A stretch of 64,000 nucleotides of DNA, from positions 44,192,223 to 44,256,222 of the forward strand of contig OY482846.1 of NCBI GenBank assembly GCA_960531495.1, given 5' to 3'. The translations under genes and the position numbers were made by a program. The notes below the pieces were generated by a model. The model was not told where the DNA came from and made no database searches. It saw nothing but the letters and a program-made list of their open reading frames with translations. This DNA comes from Zeus faber (taxonomy: Eukaryota > Chordata > Actinopteri > Zeiformes > Zeidae). The stretch's first letter is position 1, and each line of letters starts with the position of its first letter. Positions 1 through 10,884 of the stretch are shown here, in pieces.

Positions 1-39
<39 letters not shown>

Positions 40-842
40 CATTGGGGTGTAATAAAGGATCAGAGAGATGGCTGCCTGAGGCACGTCGCACAGGAGCAGG
101 GCCACAGGGTTGACCCCGAGGCCCCCATCGCCGTTGGACGGCTGCCTGGGAGGCGTTCATTACTCACCGAGCCTGTCACTTCAGAGACGAGGGGCGGGGG
201 GGGGGGGGGGGCTTATTAAGTGGAGACCTGCAGCAGCCATTTGGGAGATAGCGCAGCCCCCGGAACGCGGGACGACAAAGGGGCGCGCGGAGACAACTCG
301 TCCGGAGCGGAGATTGAACAAATGAAAACTTTCCACTCGCCGAGAATTTTCGCTGGCTCCGCAGGAAAAGCGACGGGGGGCCAGCGGAGACCGACTGCAA
401 CGGGCCCCCAATCCTCGAGTCGGGGAGGTAAACAGCCTCCGGGAAATCTGCCTGGGTCTCGGACGCCGGCAAAAAACCTGACAGCCGCGTTGATCCGTCG
501 TTTCGTTGATGAAGACCGCAATGCGTCCGGACCGGAGTTGCGAAAAAAATGGGCTGCTTAGTTTTGAGAAAGGCGTCCGGCCCCCAAACGGCGACGGGAA
601 AAAAAAGCCAATGAGGACACTCACACGTTGAGTTGAACAGCCCCCATCCAGTAATCATTCACGCACCACTTTTATTTTTTTTTTTTTCCACCAACTTTGC
701 ACAATCCCAGAATAGCAGCGCACCCTTCTAAACAACGTGTTCCGCCCGCCCGCCGCCATAAATCACCGCCTCCACGCCCGCGTGACGGTTCGAGGTCAAG
801 CCGGGAGCTCCGTGGGTTTCCATGGCGAGCGGAACGGCCGCG
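1..842. other. Downstream flank of ZRANB3, no gene recognised
   Basis: It opens with a (CA)n run (1-38). Positions 100-560 are GC-rich with a G homopolymer at about 187-211. Long overlapping open frames here run through all frames and look like a by-product of GC content; none shows a known domain. Confidence 0.6.
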
Positions 843-1215
843 TTTATTTTTCTTTTTCTTAATTAATCTCGGTCTGTACGGCGGACCACCCTTTTTGTGG
901 AACACAGGTGAGAGGAGATCGTGGTTTTCTGTCGCCCCGGTAAGACAAACTCAAAGGCACGTCCAGGATTTTTATTTGTGTCATGTCAGTTTAGTTTGGC
1001 GCTTTTGTTTTATTTTTTTTACATTTTTTGGTTATTTAACGAAGGAGTCTCGTTGTCAACACAAACCGTCACCCTGAAGCAGCGTCCTGACCGAGACTCC
1101 TGCATCGGTGACCGTTCACACATCGGTGATTTAGCGGCTTTGAAAATAAAGCATGATCGGGGACGGAGCACAGGGGCATCTGAAGTCGGTCGGACATTGA
1201 CTTTCGGCCCGGGCG
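843..1215 (-). other. zranb3: ZRANB3 3' UTR with candidate poly(A) signals
   Basis: On the minus strand, AATAAA hexamers lie at 1009-1014, 971-976 and 843-848, that is about 200, 240 and 370 bases past the stop. The stretch is rich in A on the transcript strand. Which signal is used cannot be read from sequence alone, so the left limit given here is the furthest candidate. Confidence 0.45.
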
Positions 1216-1311
1216 TCATTTCTTACGGAAGAATCTGGAAATATCCAACGTTCCCTTGGCGGCCTGGCCTCTCTTCATCTGGCTCCGGTCCTTGGCCTGT
1301 CGGGTCGTTCT
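1216..1311 (-). CDS. zranb3: ZRANB3 terminal coding exon (C-terminal tail)
   Basis: The exon encodes residues 836-866 and the TGA stop (1216-1218). It starts RTTRQAKDRSQ, like the human RTARQAKERSQ, and ends LDISRFFRKK. The acceptor is CCTCACAG just before AGA at 1311, and phase 0 fits the preceding HNH exon. In human ZRANB3 the extreme C-terminus carries an APIM-type PCNA-binding motif (RFLVK). Here the matching residues are RFFRK, which departs from the APIM consensus at positions 3 and 4. Instead, residues 856-863 read TLDISRFF, the pattern of a PIP box with T in place of the first Q. The stretch is only 31 codons long, so it is easily missed; the similarity on both sides of the exon join makes it firm. 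Confidence 0.92.
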   Translation of the reverse strand, partial: RTTRQAKDRSQMKRGQAAKGTLDISRFFRKK

Positions 1312-1861
1312 CTGTGAGGACCGAGGGAAACAGTCATGTGGCCCAGCCGAGTTAAGGCCTTGTGAATACAGTGAACACCTCCACCCTCCCACTCATAACA
1401 AACAACAAATAATATCACAACAAATCTAAACACGTAAAGTTTAAAATGCAGTCCTGGTTTTCCCCCAAGTTTTCTGATTAAATGTGTTTTTTTTGTATAT
1501 TCTGTATATTTGGCGATTTCTGGGGAGCAGTTACGGGTTACGTGTCTTGCTCAAGGACACTCGAATATGCCGCTAAGGCACTGGCCACTAGGGGGCGGTG
1601 CATGTACTTTTTTTTTGTAGAGGAAGAGTTTAATCTCGACTGCAGGCGGTTTTTGTGAAAAGACGGTGTTGCTTTTCCTCCGCCCAAGCTCAGCGAACAT
1701 GGAGGGGCAGGAAACTAGGATTGTTATTTGTCATTGACTGCGGCGAGTACCGACAGACGCCTTGACTGCGGCAGTTTTATTTTTTTATTTTTTATGAGAC
1801 TATTACTCCCTTTCGAGCCGATGCTGCGAGCGTGTGAGTGGGTGTGTGCGCGTGCACGTAC
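1312..1861. other. Intron 3' of the HNH exon
   Basis: A short intron. Around 1545-1605 it has the phrase GTGTCTTGCTCAAGGACAC followed by ACTAGGGGGCGG, resembling a phrase near 61525, so it is probably a fragment of a dispersed repeat. Nothing else was recognised. Confidence 0.5.
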
Positions 1862-1993
1862 GGCTCGGTGGCAGACCGTGCACAGGGTCTGCAGGTTGTC
1901 AAGGGAACACTGTCCGCCCCCGCCGTACACCGGCCGGATGTGATCCACCTGCCAGAAGTCCCCCTCCACCGGCGCACGGATGATCTCATTTAG
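1862..1993 (-). CDS. zranb3: ZRANB3 exon, HNH nuclease core
   Basis: It encodes residues 792-835 (44 codons, phase 0 to 0). The HNH signature is complete: D808-H809 in FWQVDHIRPVYGGGG, N824 in LDNLQ and H833 in CTVCHR. C829 and C832 pair with the CxxC of the preceding exon to hold the structural zinc. In the family this domain cuts fork or splayed DNA in an ATP-dependent way. The acceptor is CCCCGCAG directly after a (TG)n run, and the donor is GTACGT. The exon is almost identical to human over its second half, so the nuclease is expected to be intact. Confidence 0.97.
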
Positions 1994-1998
1994 CTGCG

Positions 1999-2001
<3 letters not shown>

Positions 2002-2031
<30 letters not shown>
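2002..2031. repeat. (CA)n microsatellite at an intron 3' end
   Basis: About 15 AC units. On the ZRANB3 strand they read (TG)n and stop some 8 bases before the acceptor AG of the HNH exon. Confidence 0.95.
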
Positions 2032-2035
<4 letters not shown>

Positions 2036-2262
2036 GCAAGCACAAGCAATTTATGACACAGTAAATGTTGCTCCTCATGTTATTTTTATTTCTTTCTTTT
2101 TTGTTGACGGCCCCCCTCATACACACATCACATTAGAGTGGGCGTTGCTATTAACGCCTCTATTTGGAGAGCGACGTCGAGTGCGTAGGTGTTCCATTTG
2201 ACAATAAAGGAAATAGAAATCAATAAAAATTGAACTACAATCATAACACACACCGACACACC

Positions 2263-2412
2263 TATCATCTCATTACAACGGCACCTGTCAAGTGGTGGGA
2301 TATATTAGGCAGCAAGTGAACAGTCAGTTCTTGAAGTTGATGTGTTGGAAGCGGGAAAAGTGGGCAAGCGTAAGAGTCTAAGCCACTTTGACAAGGACCA
2401 AATTGTGATGGC
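2263..2412 (+). mobile_element. Tc1-like transposon fragment (family A, copy 1)
   Basis: About 150 bp that match the left part of the copies at 21972 and 31386, including GGCACCTGTCAAG and AGTGAACAGTCAGTTCTTG. It ends in the first codons of the transposase, whose start is GTG instead of ATG. Both outer ends are missing. Confidence 0.85.
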
Positions 2413-2603
2413 AAAACAAAACACATGAACATAAGAAACGAAATCACCCCAAACATGGATACATATGCACCAAGCCACCCCAATAAACACCCCCGCCCCG
2501 AAAAGAACAGACACACATAAATACCCCTCTCCACATAGACCAGCCCCAAAGCACTCACTGTCAAAACCACACACAAATATATAAACATACACTTATACCA
2601 AAG

Positions 2604-2606
<3 letters not shown>

Positions 2607-2656
<50 letters not shown>
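2607..2656. repeat. (CA)n microsatellite
   Basis: 25 uninterrupted AC units within an intron. Confidence 0.97.
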
Positions 2657-2661
<5 letters not shown>

Positions 2662-3018
2662 CTGAGGCAGTCAAGTGTGGGACGGTTGCGCATTGATGAG
2701 CAATAGTGAATCTCTGTTCCTCTCATCAATCGTGGGGTGACGAGTGTGTGTGCGCGCGTGTGTGTGTGTGTGCATGTGCATGTGCGCGTGTGTTCCGGAT
2801 AACTGACTGGCCAAATCAACCGGGTGGGGGGGGGGGGGCTTACTCGGATGAAGGCCTTAGTACTGGTGTGGGGGCGGATGGGAGGGTGGGGTGGGATCAA
2901 TGGGTCCAGCTACCCACATGCCTTTACAGCTCCGATCACCCTGTGTGAGTGTGCACGTATTCCTGGTTGAAAAGCACACAAAGGTCTCTCTCTCCACCCA
3001 CGCAAATGCCGATCAATC

Positions 3019-3140
<122 letters not shown>

Positions 3141-3592
3141 ACCCAGTATGAAGTCGTTTTTTAGAGCCTGTGAGTACTGAATAATATAATAATGCTCAGC
3201 GATTTTGCAGGCCATTTGAGTTTATGGTCACAATTATTACATGCTCGCCCCATCGCAATTATTTGGGTAGATTATAATCTCTTTTTTGTAAAATCGTTTG
3301 ATTCTGCAATCGTCACTGTCCAAATTCAAGCGAAATTTTACACCGATGTGAGAAACGTCGCGATGAATAGAATGTGAATCAGGTGTGAGGCAAATCGACC
3401 GTCTCGCTGAAATTTCACGCCCCGATGTTCAAAGCCAATAAATGTCCCCCCTGCAAAAGTGAGAGTGTATTATTGCGCTATTATAAGAATATACTGTTAT
3501 AGCTGCAAAAAAAGAAAAAAAAAAAGGCAATTCAACTGTTAATCACAAATTATTTCTATGCCAATTCATTAATTAGAATAATGAAACGTCAC

Positions 3593-3785
3593 CTGCTTGA
3601 GCGGCAGCTGAGCCAGCCAGGTGTTATCCAGGATGTCCTTGCGCTGGGAGATGGCGGCGTCTCGAACGCGCAGGAAGAGGTCGCGGGCGGCGAGGCCACA
3701 TTGCTGGCACACGCCCTGCTCCGCCTCCAGCACCCGAGCTCGCATGTAAGACTGACTGGAGCGGAGCTGGAACTCATCCTGGCAC
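3593..3785 (-). CDS. zranb3: ZRANB3 exon, N-terminal part of HNH domain
   Basis: It encodes residues 727 (split codon) to 791, from CQDEFQLRSSQSYMRAR to WLAQLPLKQ. The CxxC at C753 and C756 (GVCQQCGL) supplies half of the zinc site completed by the next exon. RDLFLRVRDA and SQRKDIL match conserved helical segments of the human protein. The acceptor is CCACCAG, preceded by a run of C on this strand; the donor is AAGCAG|GTGACG. Entry phase is 2 and exit phase 0, and both fit the neighbours. Confidence 0.96.
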
Positions 3786-4157
3786 CTGGTGGGGGGGGGT
3801 CGGTTTTCGATTGAAGTGTTTGATTTGCACGATTATACCGAAGCCATCTTTAGTCAAAATAAACTGTTGCCCCTCATAAAGTACAGTTCTACCTTAACGG
3901 TTCCACCTTAAAAAAAAGGACTTCAGTCTCCATACAGGGCTTTTAACCCTCATTCGTGTCTTCAATATGAATGACGCAATGAGGTTGTTGTTGAATATTA
4001 AGCTTTTAGAAATAATGCAACTTAAGGCCTTCCAGAAAAATGATGCATCTACAACATGGAGAGTTGTGTGTTTTCCGATAAAAATGGATGCCGACGCACG
4101 TAAATAGGTGCTGGCACGTTTTTTTTAAATGTACTTATTCTGGAATGTTCCTCGCAC

Positions 4158-4352
4158 CTGTGGCTGCAGAAGCGTCCGTCCCAGGCGCCCCCCGCGGTGG
4201 GACACACGCCGTGACAGGACAGGCACAGCGGGACGCCCTGGCTGTCCACAGCCTGCAGGAATCCCGCTTGCTTGGAGGAGGACGGGCCTTCGCCGGGAGC
4301 CTCTGAGGAAGGGGACCCGGTGCTACCCTGAGAAGACTCTGCTTCTGTCAGC
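4158..4352 (-). CDS. zranb3: ZRANB3 exon, linker and first HNH-associated Cys cluster
   Basis: It encodes residues 662-727. The first 40 residues are a Ser/Glu/Gly-rich linker (TEAESSQGSTGSP...) of low complexity. From GFLQAVDSQGVPLCLSC onward it matches human GYLQAVDNEGNPLCLRC, then WDGRFCSHRC, which gives two CxxC-like pairs ahead of the HNH fold. The acceptor CTCTCTAG sits at the end of a (CT)n run that serves as the polypyrimidine tract. The donor is CACAG|GTGCGA. The intron to the next exon is only 372 bp. Confidence 0.94.
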
Positions 4353-5786
4353 CTAGAGAGAGAGAGAGAGAGAGAGAGACAAAAACTTTTAAATATATTT
4401 TCATGTTGACAGTAACAAACAAACTAAAGTATTCCTGTCACATTTTTCCTCTCAGTAATAGTTAAAAAATAACATACATAAACACAAACAATCCAAAATG
4501 CAGCAGCAACGTGTCATGACGGTCCAGAGAGCCCCTCTGAAAAAAGAAGTGATCCCCTCTTAGGTGTAAATTTGATTGTCAGGACAGTCTGTGTCTGCAG
4601 CGGACATACAGTCCTGATCTGTTTACTCATTCATGTCTACATGATCCTGGCTCTGAGTAGCCAGCGGTGTCACTGCACTTGTCTCCCTGCTTCCCCTCGA
4701 GGGAGGTGGTGCCAATACAGCTCTTTAAGTTGAAATTGAGAGGGACAGAAGTGAGATTGCGATAGAGATATGAGAAGGAAGACAGGTAGAAATGCAGTCA
4801 GAAATTGATAGAGGATCAAAGAGAATTGTCACTATCGCACGTTCTTGTTAGATGTGATTTAGTCCAAACTTGCGTAACCTGTCTTCACTGAAGTTAGGGA
4901 GATGACAGTGAAACAAAGATTAAAACATTTATTATTGTACATTCTCTAATGGTGCTAATACCTCTGAATGAAATAATGAAGTTTGAGTTCTTGAAGGACC
5001 TCTGGGGGTCCCCGGACACCATGTTGAGAACCACTCCCAATATACTGGATGTAAACAATATATTTGGGTTAAGGGGTTTAACGTGGATACGTGTGTGTAG
5101 CTGTTGTGTAGGAGTACGTATCTATTCCATCACATGTGTGTTCCTGCATGCATTCCTGTGTGGTTGTCAGCTTGGCATAAGGCAACGTGTGCTTTGGGCA
5201 CGTGCCACAGGGTGCCACCGGGGTGCTAGCAACATGCTGAGGGCGACAGATGGAGCAAAATTCCCCATCCGCCTGGCCAACATGGTTCCAGACTCAGTGA
5301 GCGAGAGCGAGAGTGAGAAATAGAGAGAGAGAGAAGGTGATTGACGCAAAAAGCAGCTTGTTCAAATTGTACAGTGTGTGCCTGTGCATTAATACTGATA
5401 ATAAATACCGATACATAAAAGACAATAATGTTGGTAATACAATCTTCGCATTTTATCCATGTTGTTTACGGTTCCATGATCAATCAAATGTGTTCTTGAA
5501 GGAAATGGTTCCCCCCAGGGATTAATAAGAGCGCAATAGCACGTCATTGACGTATTGTGAATAATTTATTTAAGAGCATCCATCCCTCAATAAGTCGCCT
5601 GACCTTATCCCATATAGTTTTGTGAGCCCCTTGCACTGCCTGTTGCAATGGATGTATTCTGCCGTTCAGCCTGCTATGTCTTCGACTTGTGTGCGAAAGC
5701 GAGAGAGAGAGCGAGAGAAATTGTGCATTTTCTGGTGGTTGCTATGGCAATTTTCTGCATGGGGCAGCTGGCACTGGCATCTTACT

Positions 5787-5848
<62 letters not shown>

Positions 5849-6180
5849 AGCCTTGTGCACGAGGTGCATACATGTCTCCATCCTGCAACGCTCCATGGAG
5901 GATGCTGGATGATCAAACCGTAATCCTCAAGGATGGTAATAAGCGCATGTAGGACCACCGCGAGCCAGGATGAGCAGCCCCGGACAATCAAGCATCCGTC
6001 TTCCAGCCAAATTTTGTTCCTTTTTTTTCCCTCCTCCACCTCTACTGCTGCTCTGTTCATTCATCCTCCGTCCTATCTTACTTAAAAATAGGCAATTCCA
6101 GAATTGAAATATTTGAGTGAAGTAGGGAACTTTTTAAAGACATGATTCTCTCCATGACTTCCTCTTGACTTCATTGTAAG
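4353..6180. other. Intron stretch without a recognised gene
   Basis: It holds the (GA)n/(CT)n run next to the acceptor (4353-4379), a short GA-rich patch near 5296-5335 and the (CA)n run at 5789-5846. Open frames here are short and show no domain. Confidence 0.6.
5789..5846. repeat. (CA)n microsatellite
   Basis: About 29 pure AC units in the intron. Confidence 0.97.
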
Positions 6181-6325
6181 AAAGCAATGTTTACTGGACT
6201 GTTGTATTAGGCCTGGTGTGGCAGACATCAGGTTGAGGCACGGTCTGCAGGTGACAGCGCTGGTTTTGTACTGCCTCTGTCCCCGCCACCTCCAACAGGG
6301 AGCTAACAGGAGGACCAGCATCCGA

Positions 6326-6475
6326 CCAGGTCCCCAGCCCCTCCCTGCACCCCAAAGGAGAATGTCCGGGGGGCAACTGCATCTGGCCCCAGGACCCACG
6401 TGGGATTCACCAGGTCCCAAGCTCATCCCCGCGCCCTGGAGGACAATGTCCGGGTCCCGCTGCATCTGGAGCAGT
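6326..6475. repeat. Imperfect tandem duplication, unit about 85 bp
   Basis: Two diverged copies, each with CCAGGTCCC, then ATGTCCGGG, then CTGCATCTGG. They start near 6326 and 6411. It lies just upstream of the Gypsy remnant and may be part of that element. Confidence 0.55.
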
Positions 6476-6639
6476 CGTGCCCTACACGTTGCCTTTGAAC
6501 AGGTAGTTAGAATCAATGGGGAATTGGTTTGCCCAGACGCCGCGCACACTCACCCATATTTGTTGATGATTAGGGGCAGGTCAGTCGAGTGATCCGTGAC
6601 ACTCAGTCACGAGAGGAAATTACCCAGTTGTTGGTTTCG

Positions 6640-7500
6640 AAAAGCCGCCGCGAAATTCCAGGCGGCTCATCATAACCCAATGGCCGGTTGCCTCCGACAT
6701 GATAACGTACTGCAGCGGATAATGGCCCGCTTCTATTCGCTTCTATTGGCTGGGCATTTGTGCAGATGTGTGTAAATGGTGCGCTGCATGTCCAATAAGT
6801 CAATCCTCCAGCTACACAAACTCCGCCGTTGAGGCCTCTCCCCCTAGTCAAGGCGCCTTCGAAAGACTCGCTCTGGACCTCATCGGGCTGTTAGACCGCA
6901 GTGTTCGCGGGTATCGTTCTATGTTGGTCCTGGTGGATTATGCAATCTGGTACCCTGAGATGCTGCCATTGTATAGTATTATGGCCAATACATTGGCGCA
7001 GGCACTGTTTAGAGTCATCTCCCGAGTTGAGATTCCGAAGGCAAATTCTGACCGGCAAGGGCATTTCCTTTATGCCACCGACACTTTGGGAACTTTATGA
7101 GCTAGCGGCCATCCGCTCAATTCAGACCAATGTGAACTCCTCTTTGGCAGGAGATCCGGGGGATGATGGACCTAATTAAGGAAAACTATGAGGAAGGGCC
7201 TAGTATAAGTAAGAACGAAGTTCAGTACATAATGGACCTAGGAGCAGAGCTAAACGCACTGGCTTGTCACGGGAGAATTTGCTCTTCAGTGGTGGTTGTA
7301 TGACAGAGAGGCTCGACTCAGGCAATTTGCAGCGGGAGACAAGGTGTTAGTGTTGCCCCCTACGTCCGGCTAGAAATTACTGGCAGAGTGGCAGGGGCCC
7401 TTCATGGTCACACGGCGGGTTGAGGAGGTTGATATTGAGGTTTAGTGGTCGGACAGCGGCAGGGCGACTCAGATTTATCATCTTTACCTCCTAAAGGTTT
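6640..7500 (+). mobile_element. Ty3/Gypsy LTR-retrotransposon remnant (integrase region)
   Basis: Translated pieces in shifting frames include AAHHNPMAG (zinc-binding His pair), VCKWCAACP (the Cys pair), then ERLALDLIGLLDRSVRGYRS and LVLVDYAIWYPE, the start of the integrase catalytic core. Further on come DLIKENYEEGPSISKNEVQY, GDKVLVLPP and ATQIYHLYLL, typical of the C-terminal part of fish Gypsy Pol. A deletion after RSIQTNV removes most of the core, including later catalytic residues, and there are several stops and frameshifts, so it is dead. No LTR was identified with confidence. Confidence 0.85.
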
Positions 7501-7509
7501 GAGGCGTCT

Positions 7510-10300
7510 GCCTCATGATCAACAGCAGCTGGTGTAACCCGAACAACATCAAGACTCTCTCCTGCTCACCGAACCTGGAACAGCTGACCATCTCATGCCC
7601 TCCATACGACCTTCCCCGGGAATTCAGCATGGTCATCATCACAGCCGTATACATTCCAACGCAAGCGGACACCGTCACAGCACAATCGGACCTATATGAT
7701 TTGTTGTGCAGACTTCAAAATAAACGTCCCAACACGGCTGTGGTGGTGGCTGGGGACTTTAACAGGGAGAACGTTCAAAAGTTCTGCTTAATTTCCATCA
7801 ACACATCACGTGTGCCACCAGGGGAGAAAGAACTTTGGACCACTACTACACACCGTACAAGAATGGGACAAGAGTCGAGACATCACCAAGGTTTGTACTG
7901 CTGGTACAAACCTTGGTGATGTCCCGTCTCGACTACTGCAACGCCCTCTTAACAGGCTTGCCGGCCTGTGCGGTGAAGCCACTACAGATGACACAGAATG
8001 CGGCGGCGCGACTGGTGTTCAACCAGCCAAAGAGGGCACATGTCACTCCGCTGCTCATCGAGCTCCACTGGTTACCTGTAGTCGCTTGCATCAAGTTCAA
8101 GTCTCTTATGCTGGCCTACAGAGTGATTGCTGGGAACGCTCCCACCTACTTAAATGCTCTTGTAAGAGCACATATTGCCCCCCGGATGCTACGCTCGTCA
8201 AATGGGCGTCGCCTGGCTCTGCCGGCCATACAGCCACAGCAATCCAGGCTATTCTCATTTGTAGTCCCACATTGGTGGAACGAGCTGCCAAAAATGACCA
8301 GAGCGGGGACCTCCCTCTCTGTCTTTAAGAAGCACTTGAAGACCCAGCTCTTCAGTGAGTACCTCCTGTCCTAACCTACAATTACTTAGCACCACCTAGC
8401 AGTATTTATTGTTACACTTATGTTGTTGTTACACTAATCTCTGTCGCAATGTAGCTTGAATGTTATTCTCCCTTGTAAGTCGCTTTGGATAAAAGCGTCT
8501 GCTAAATGACCAAATGTAAATGTAAATGTAAATGTAAATGTAAGACCGTCTCAGTCCCTGCTTTCGGGAAATCCAATCACACATCCATCTCGTTACTTCC
8601 TGTTTACAGGCTGTGCATCAACCGGTGAACGGTAGTGACGAGGGATGTAAAGCTGTGGTCTGACCAATCAGAGGCCGCGCTTCAGGACGCTCTGCGTGAA
8701 GTCAACTGGGACATGTTCCAATCAAGTTCCAATGACGTCAACGAGTTTACGGAAGTAGCTACGAGCTTCATAGCTACGTTGGCGGACAGCATTGTTCCCA
8801 CAGTGAAAGTTTGGCTATTTCCAAAACAGAAATCGTGGGTCGATAAATCCATCCGTGGCGCTCTGAATGCTCGCACGGCCGCTTACATGGACAACTACAA
8901 AGTGGCGTCATACAAAACTACGGAGGGCGGTGAAGGACGCTAAACTGACGTACAGGGACACAGTGGAGCGTCAGATGGAGCAACGGGACACCAGACGCTT
9001 GTGGCAGGCGCTGCGGACTATGACCAACCACAGGAGCAGCCCCTCCCCAGCACGAGTGTGGACGCCTCCCTAGCCAATGAACTGAACTCCTTTTATGTGC
9101 AGTTTGAGGCTGGCGACAACACCGCTAGCTTGCAGGCAAATTGGAGTTACACCGCTGGGGTTAAGCGTGCACTCTCAGTGTCTGAGTATGACGTCAGGTG
9201 GGCTCTGATGCGTGTGAAAACAGGAAAGCTGCAGGCCCAGATGGCATATCTGGGCGAATACTGAAGACCTGTGCTAACCATATAGCCCCAGTGCTCACTA
9301 GGATATTCAACGCTTCCCTGACCGAGTCAGTGATCCAGTCCTAATTCAAGAGGTCCACCATCATCCCTATGCCGAAGAACGCCTCTCCAGCTTGCTTGAA
9401 TGACTACCGTCCGTAGCCCTCGACTCGGTGGGGATGAAGTTCTTCGAGAAGCTCATTAAGGATTACATCAGCGCCTCCCTTCCCCACACCATTGACCTGC
9501 GGCAGAACAGATCCATGGACGACGCTGTCTCCCAGGTACTGCACACCACGCTCACGCACCTGTATGGCCGGAAGAGGGCCTATGTGAGATTGCTGTTCAT
9601 TGACTACAGTTCAGCTTTCAACACCCTAGTCCCCACCAGACTGGCTGTCAAGCTGCGGGAGCTAGGACTGAACACGCCGCTGTGTGCCTGGACCCTGGAC
9701 TTCCTCACAGCCAGGCCCCAGGTGTTTAGGGTGGGGAGGCACACGTCCAGCTACCTCACCCTGAACACAGGACCCCCTCAGGGCTGTGTTCTCAGTCCCC
9801 TACTGTACTCCCTGTATACACATGACGAGGTGACCAGGTCCAGCTCCAACACAATCATCAAGTTTGCTGACGACACCATCATGATGGGCCTGATCAGTGA
9901 CGACAACAAGAAAGCCTACCGCAAGGAGGTGGCTGATCTGTCCCTCTGGTGCCAGGACAACAGCCTCCTTCAAGTACCCGGGAGTCCACATCACGGAGTC
10001 GATAAACCTGGACTATACATACAGACACTCAGGTGAGAAAGGCGAGGCAGTGGCTTTCACCACCTCAGGCAGCTGAAGAAATTCAGAGTCTCAGTGAGGA
10101 TCCTCAAGTCCTTCTACTGTGGAGCGGTGGAGAGCATCCTGACAGGCAACATCACTGCCTGGTTTGGGAACTGTACTGCTCAGGACAGGCGGGCCCTGCA
10201 GAGGGTGGTGCGGTCAGCTGAACGTACCACTGGAACTACCCTCCCCTCCCTGCGGGACTTATACACCGGGAGGTGTAGTAGCAGAGCCCCAAAAAACCGG
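7510..10300 (+). mobile_element. Jockey/CR1-group LINE, split copy
   Basis: Pieces in order: AP-endonuclease (VYIPTQADTV, then VVVAGDFN), continuing after an L2 insert (7874-8542) with DVKLWSDQSEAALQDALREV and RGALNARTAAY. Reverse transcriptase follows, with FIDYSSAFNT, PPQGCVLSPLLYSLYTHD and the catalytic block IIKFADDT. After LWCQDNSL it jumps to VPGSPHHG; the copy at 57.7-58.4 kb has about 45 more residues here, so this one has an internal deletion. It ends in SILTGNITAWFGNCTAQDRR and stops near 10300 without its usual 3' tail. Stops and frameshifts make it inactive. Its 5' edge meets the Gypsy remnant directly. Confidence 0.85.
7874..8542 (+). mobile_element. L2-clade LINE 3' end nested in another LINE
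   Basis: It encodes the C-terminal part of the L2 polyprotein (LVQTLVMSRLDYCNALLTG, AAARLVFNQPKRAHVTPLL, then FSFVVPHWWNELP), stop at about 8373. The 3' UTR has the fish L2/V-SINE-type tail GTCGCTTTGGATAAAAGCG and TCTGCTAAATGAC, with terminal AAATGT repeats. It separates KNGTR from KTVSVPAFGKS of the host LINE, proving later insertion. The reading frame over about 500 bp is intact, so it is fairly young. Confidence 0.9.
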
Positions 10301-10500
10301 ACCGAACCTGCAGATTAATTCATTTGGTTACCTTATGTTTATGTTGGCCAGCGAGCCTTTTTGTTGGACTGTAAATAAAAACTGGCCTTGTCAGCACCTC
10401 ACTGCCCAACTGACTGTCTCTCTCCGTGAACCCGTGTCTGTGGAGTCTCCCACACCTGGTTCTTTATTTTTCCAAAATGTTGTTTAAACTTATTGTTTAA
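10301..10500. other. Unassigned sequence after the LINE
   Basis: It contains TTGGACTGTAAATAAAAACT, resembling the poly(A)-signal part of an LTR, so it may be the far end of the Gypsy element broken by the LINE. This is inference only. Confidence 0.3.
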
Positions 10501-10739
10501 AATTTACTTTTTCCAAGTGTGTGCATCAACCGATTTACCCGTCCATCTCTTGATTGATAAATTGCCACCCACTTATCCATCTTGATTCGGGCACTTTGGC
10601 CAGTCAGTAGAACAATAATGTCAGAGTGCCTAAAAAGAATAGTAAAAAAAGAAGAAAAAGACACAATTCATTGAAATAAGAATAAATAAGTGAATGAATA
10701 AAATAAATACATTAAAAAGAAAAAAAAGTAGCTATCGAT

Positions 10740-10884
10740 CTACCCATCCCTCTATCCATCCGCCCACCCACCCATCCTTCCTTCTAACCATCCACCCATC
10801 CCTCTATCCAACCACCCTTCTAGCCATCCATCCATCCATCCATCCATCCACCAACCCACCCACCCTCCCTCCCTCCCTCCCCAC
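10740..10884. repeat. (CATC)n / (CCCT)n simple repeats beside a splice donor
   Basis: Degenerate CATC, CACC and CCCT tetranucleotides. On the ZRANB3 strand this is a G-rich run (GGGGAGGGAGGGAGGG and onward) that begins right at the proposed donor GTGGGG. Confidence 0.9.

Noticed and set aside
176-658. Long open frames on the minus strand in the GC-rich left flank
   Set aside because: All frames on both strands are open here because of base composition; there is no domain and no splice logic with the ZRANB3 end at 1216.
3581-3814. Plus-strand open frame opposite the HNH exon
   Set aside because: Antisense shadow of the real minus-strand ZRANB3 exon.
9428-10036. Host gene encoding a reverse transcriptase
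   Set aside because: It is the RT domain of a broken jockey-type LINE with flanking frames of the same element.
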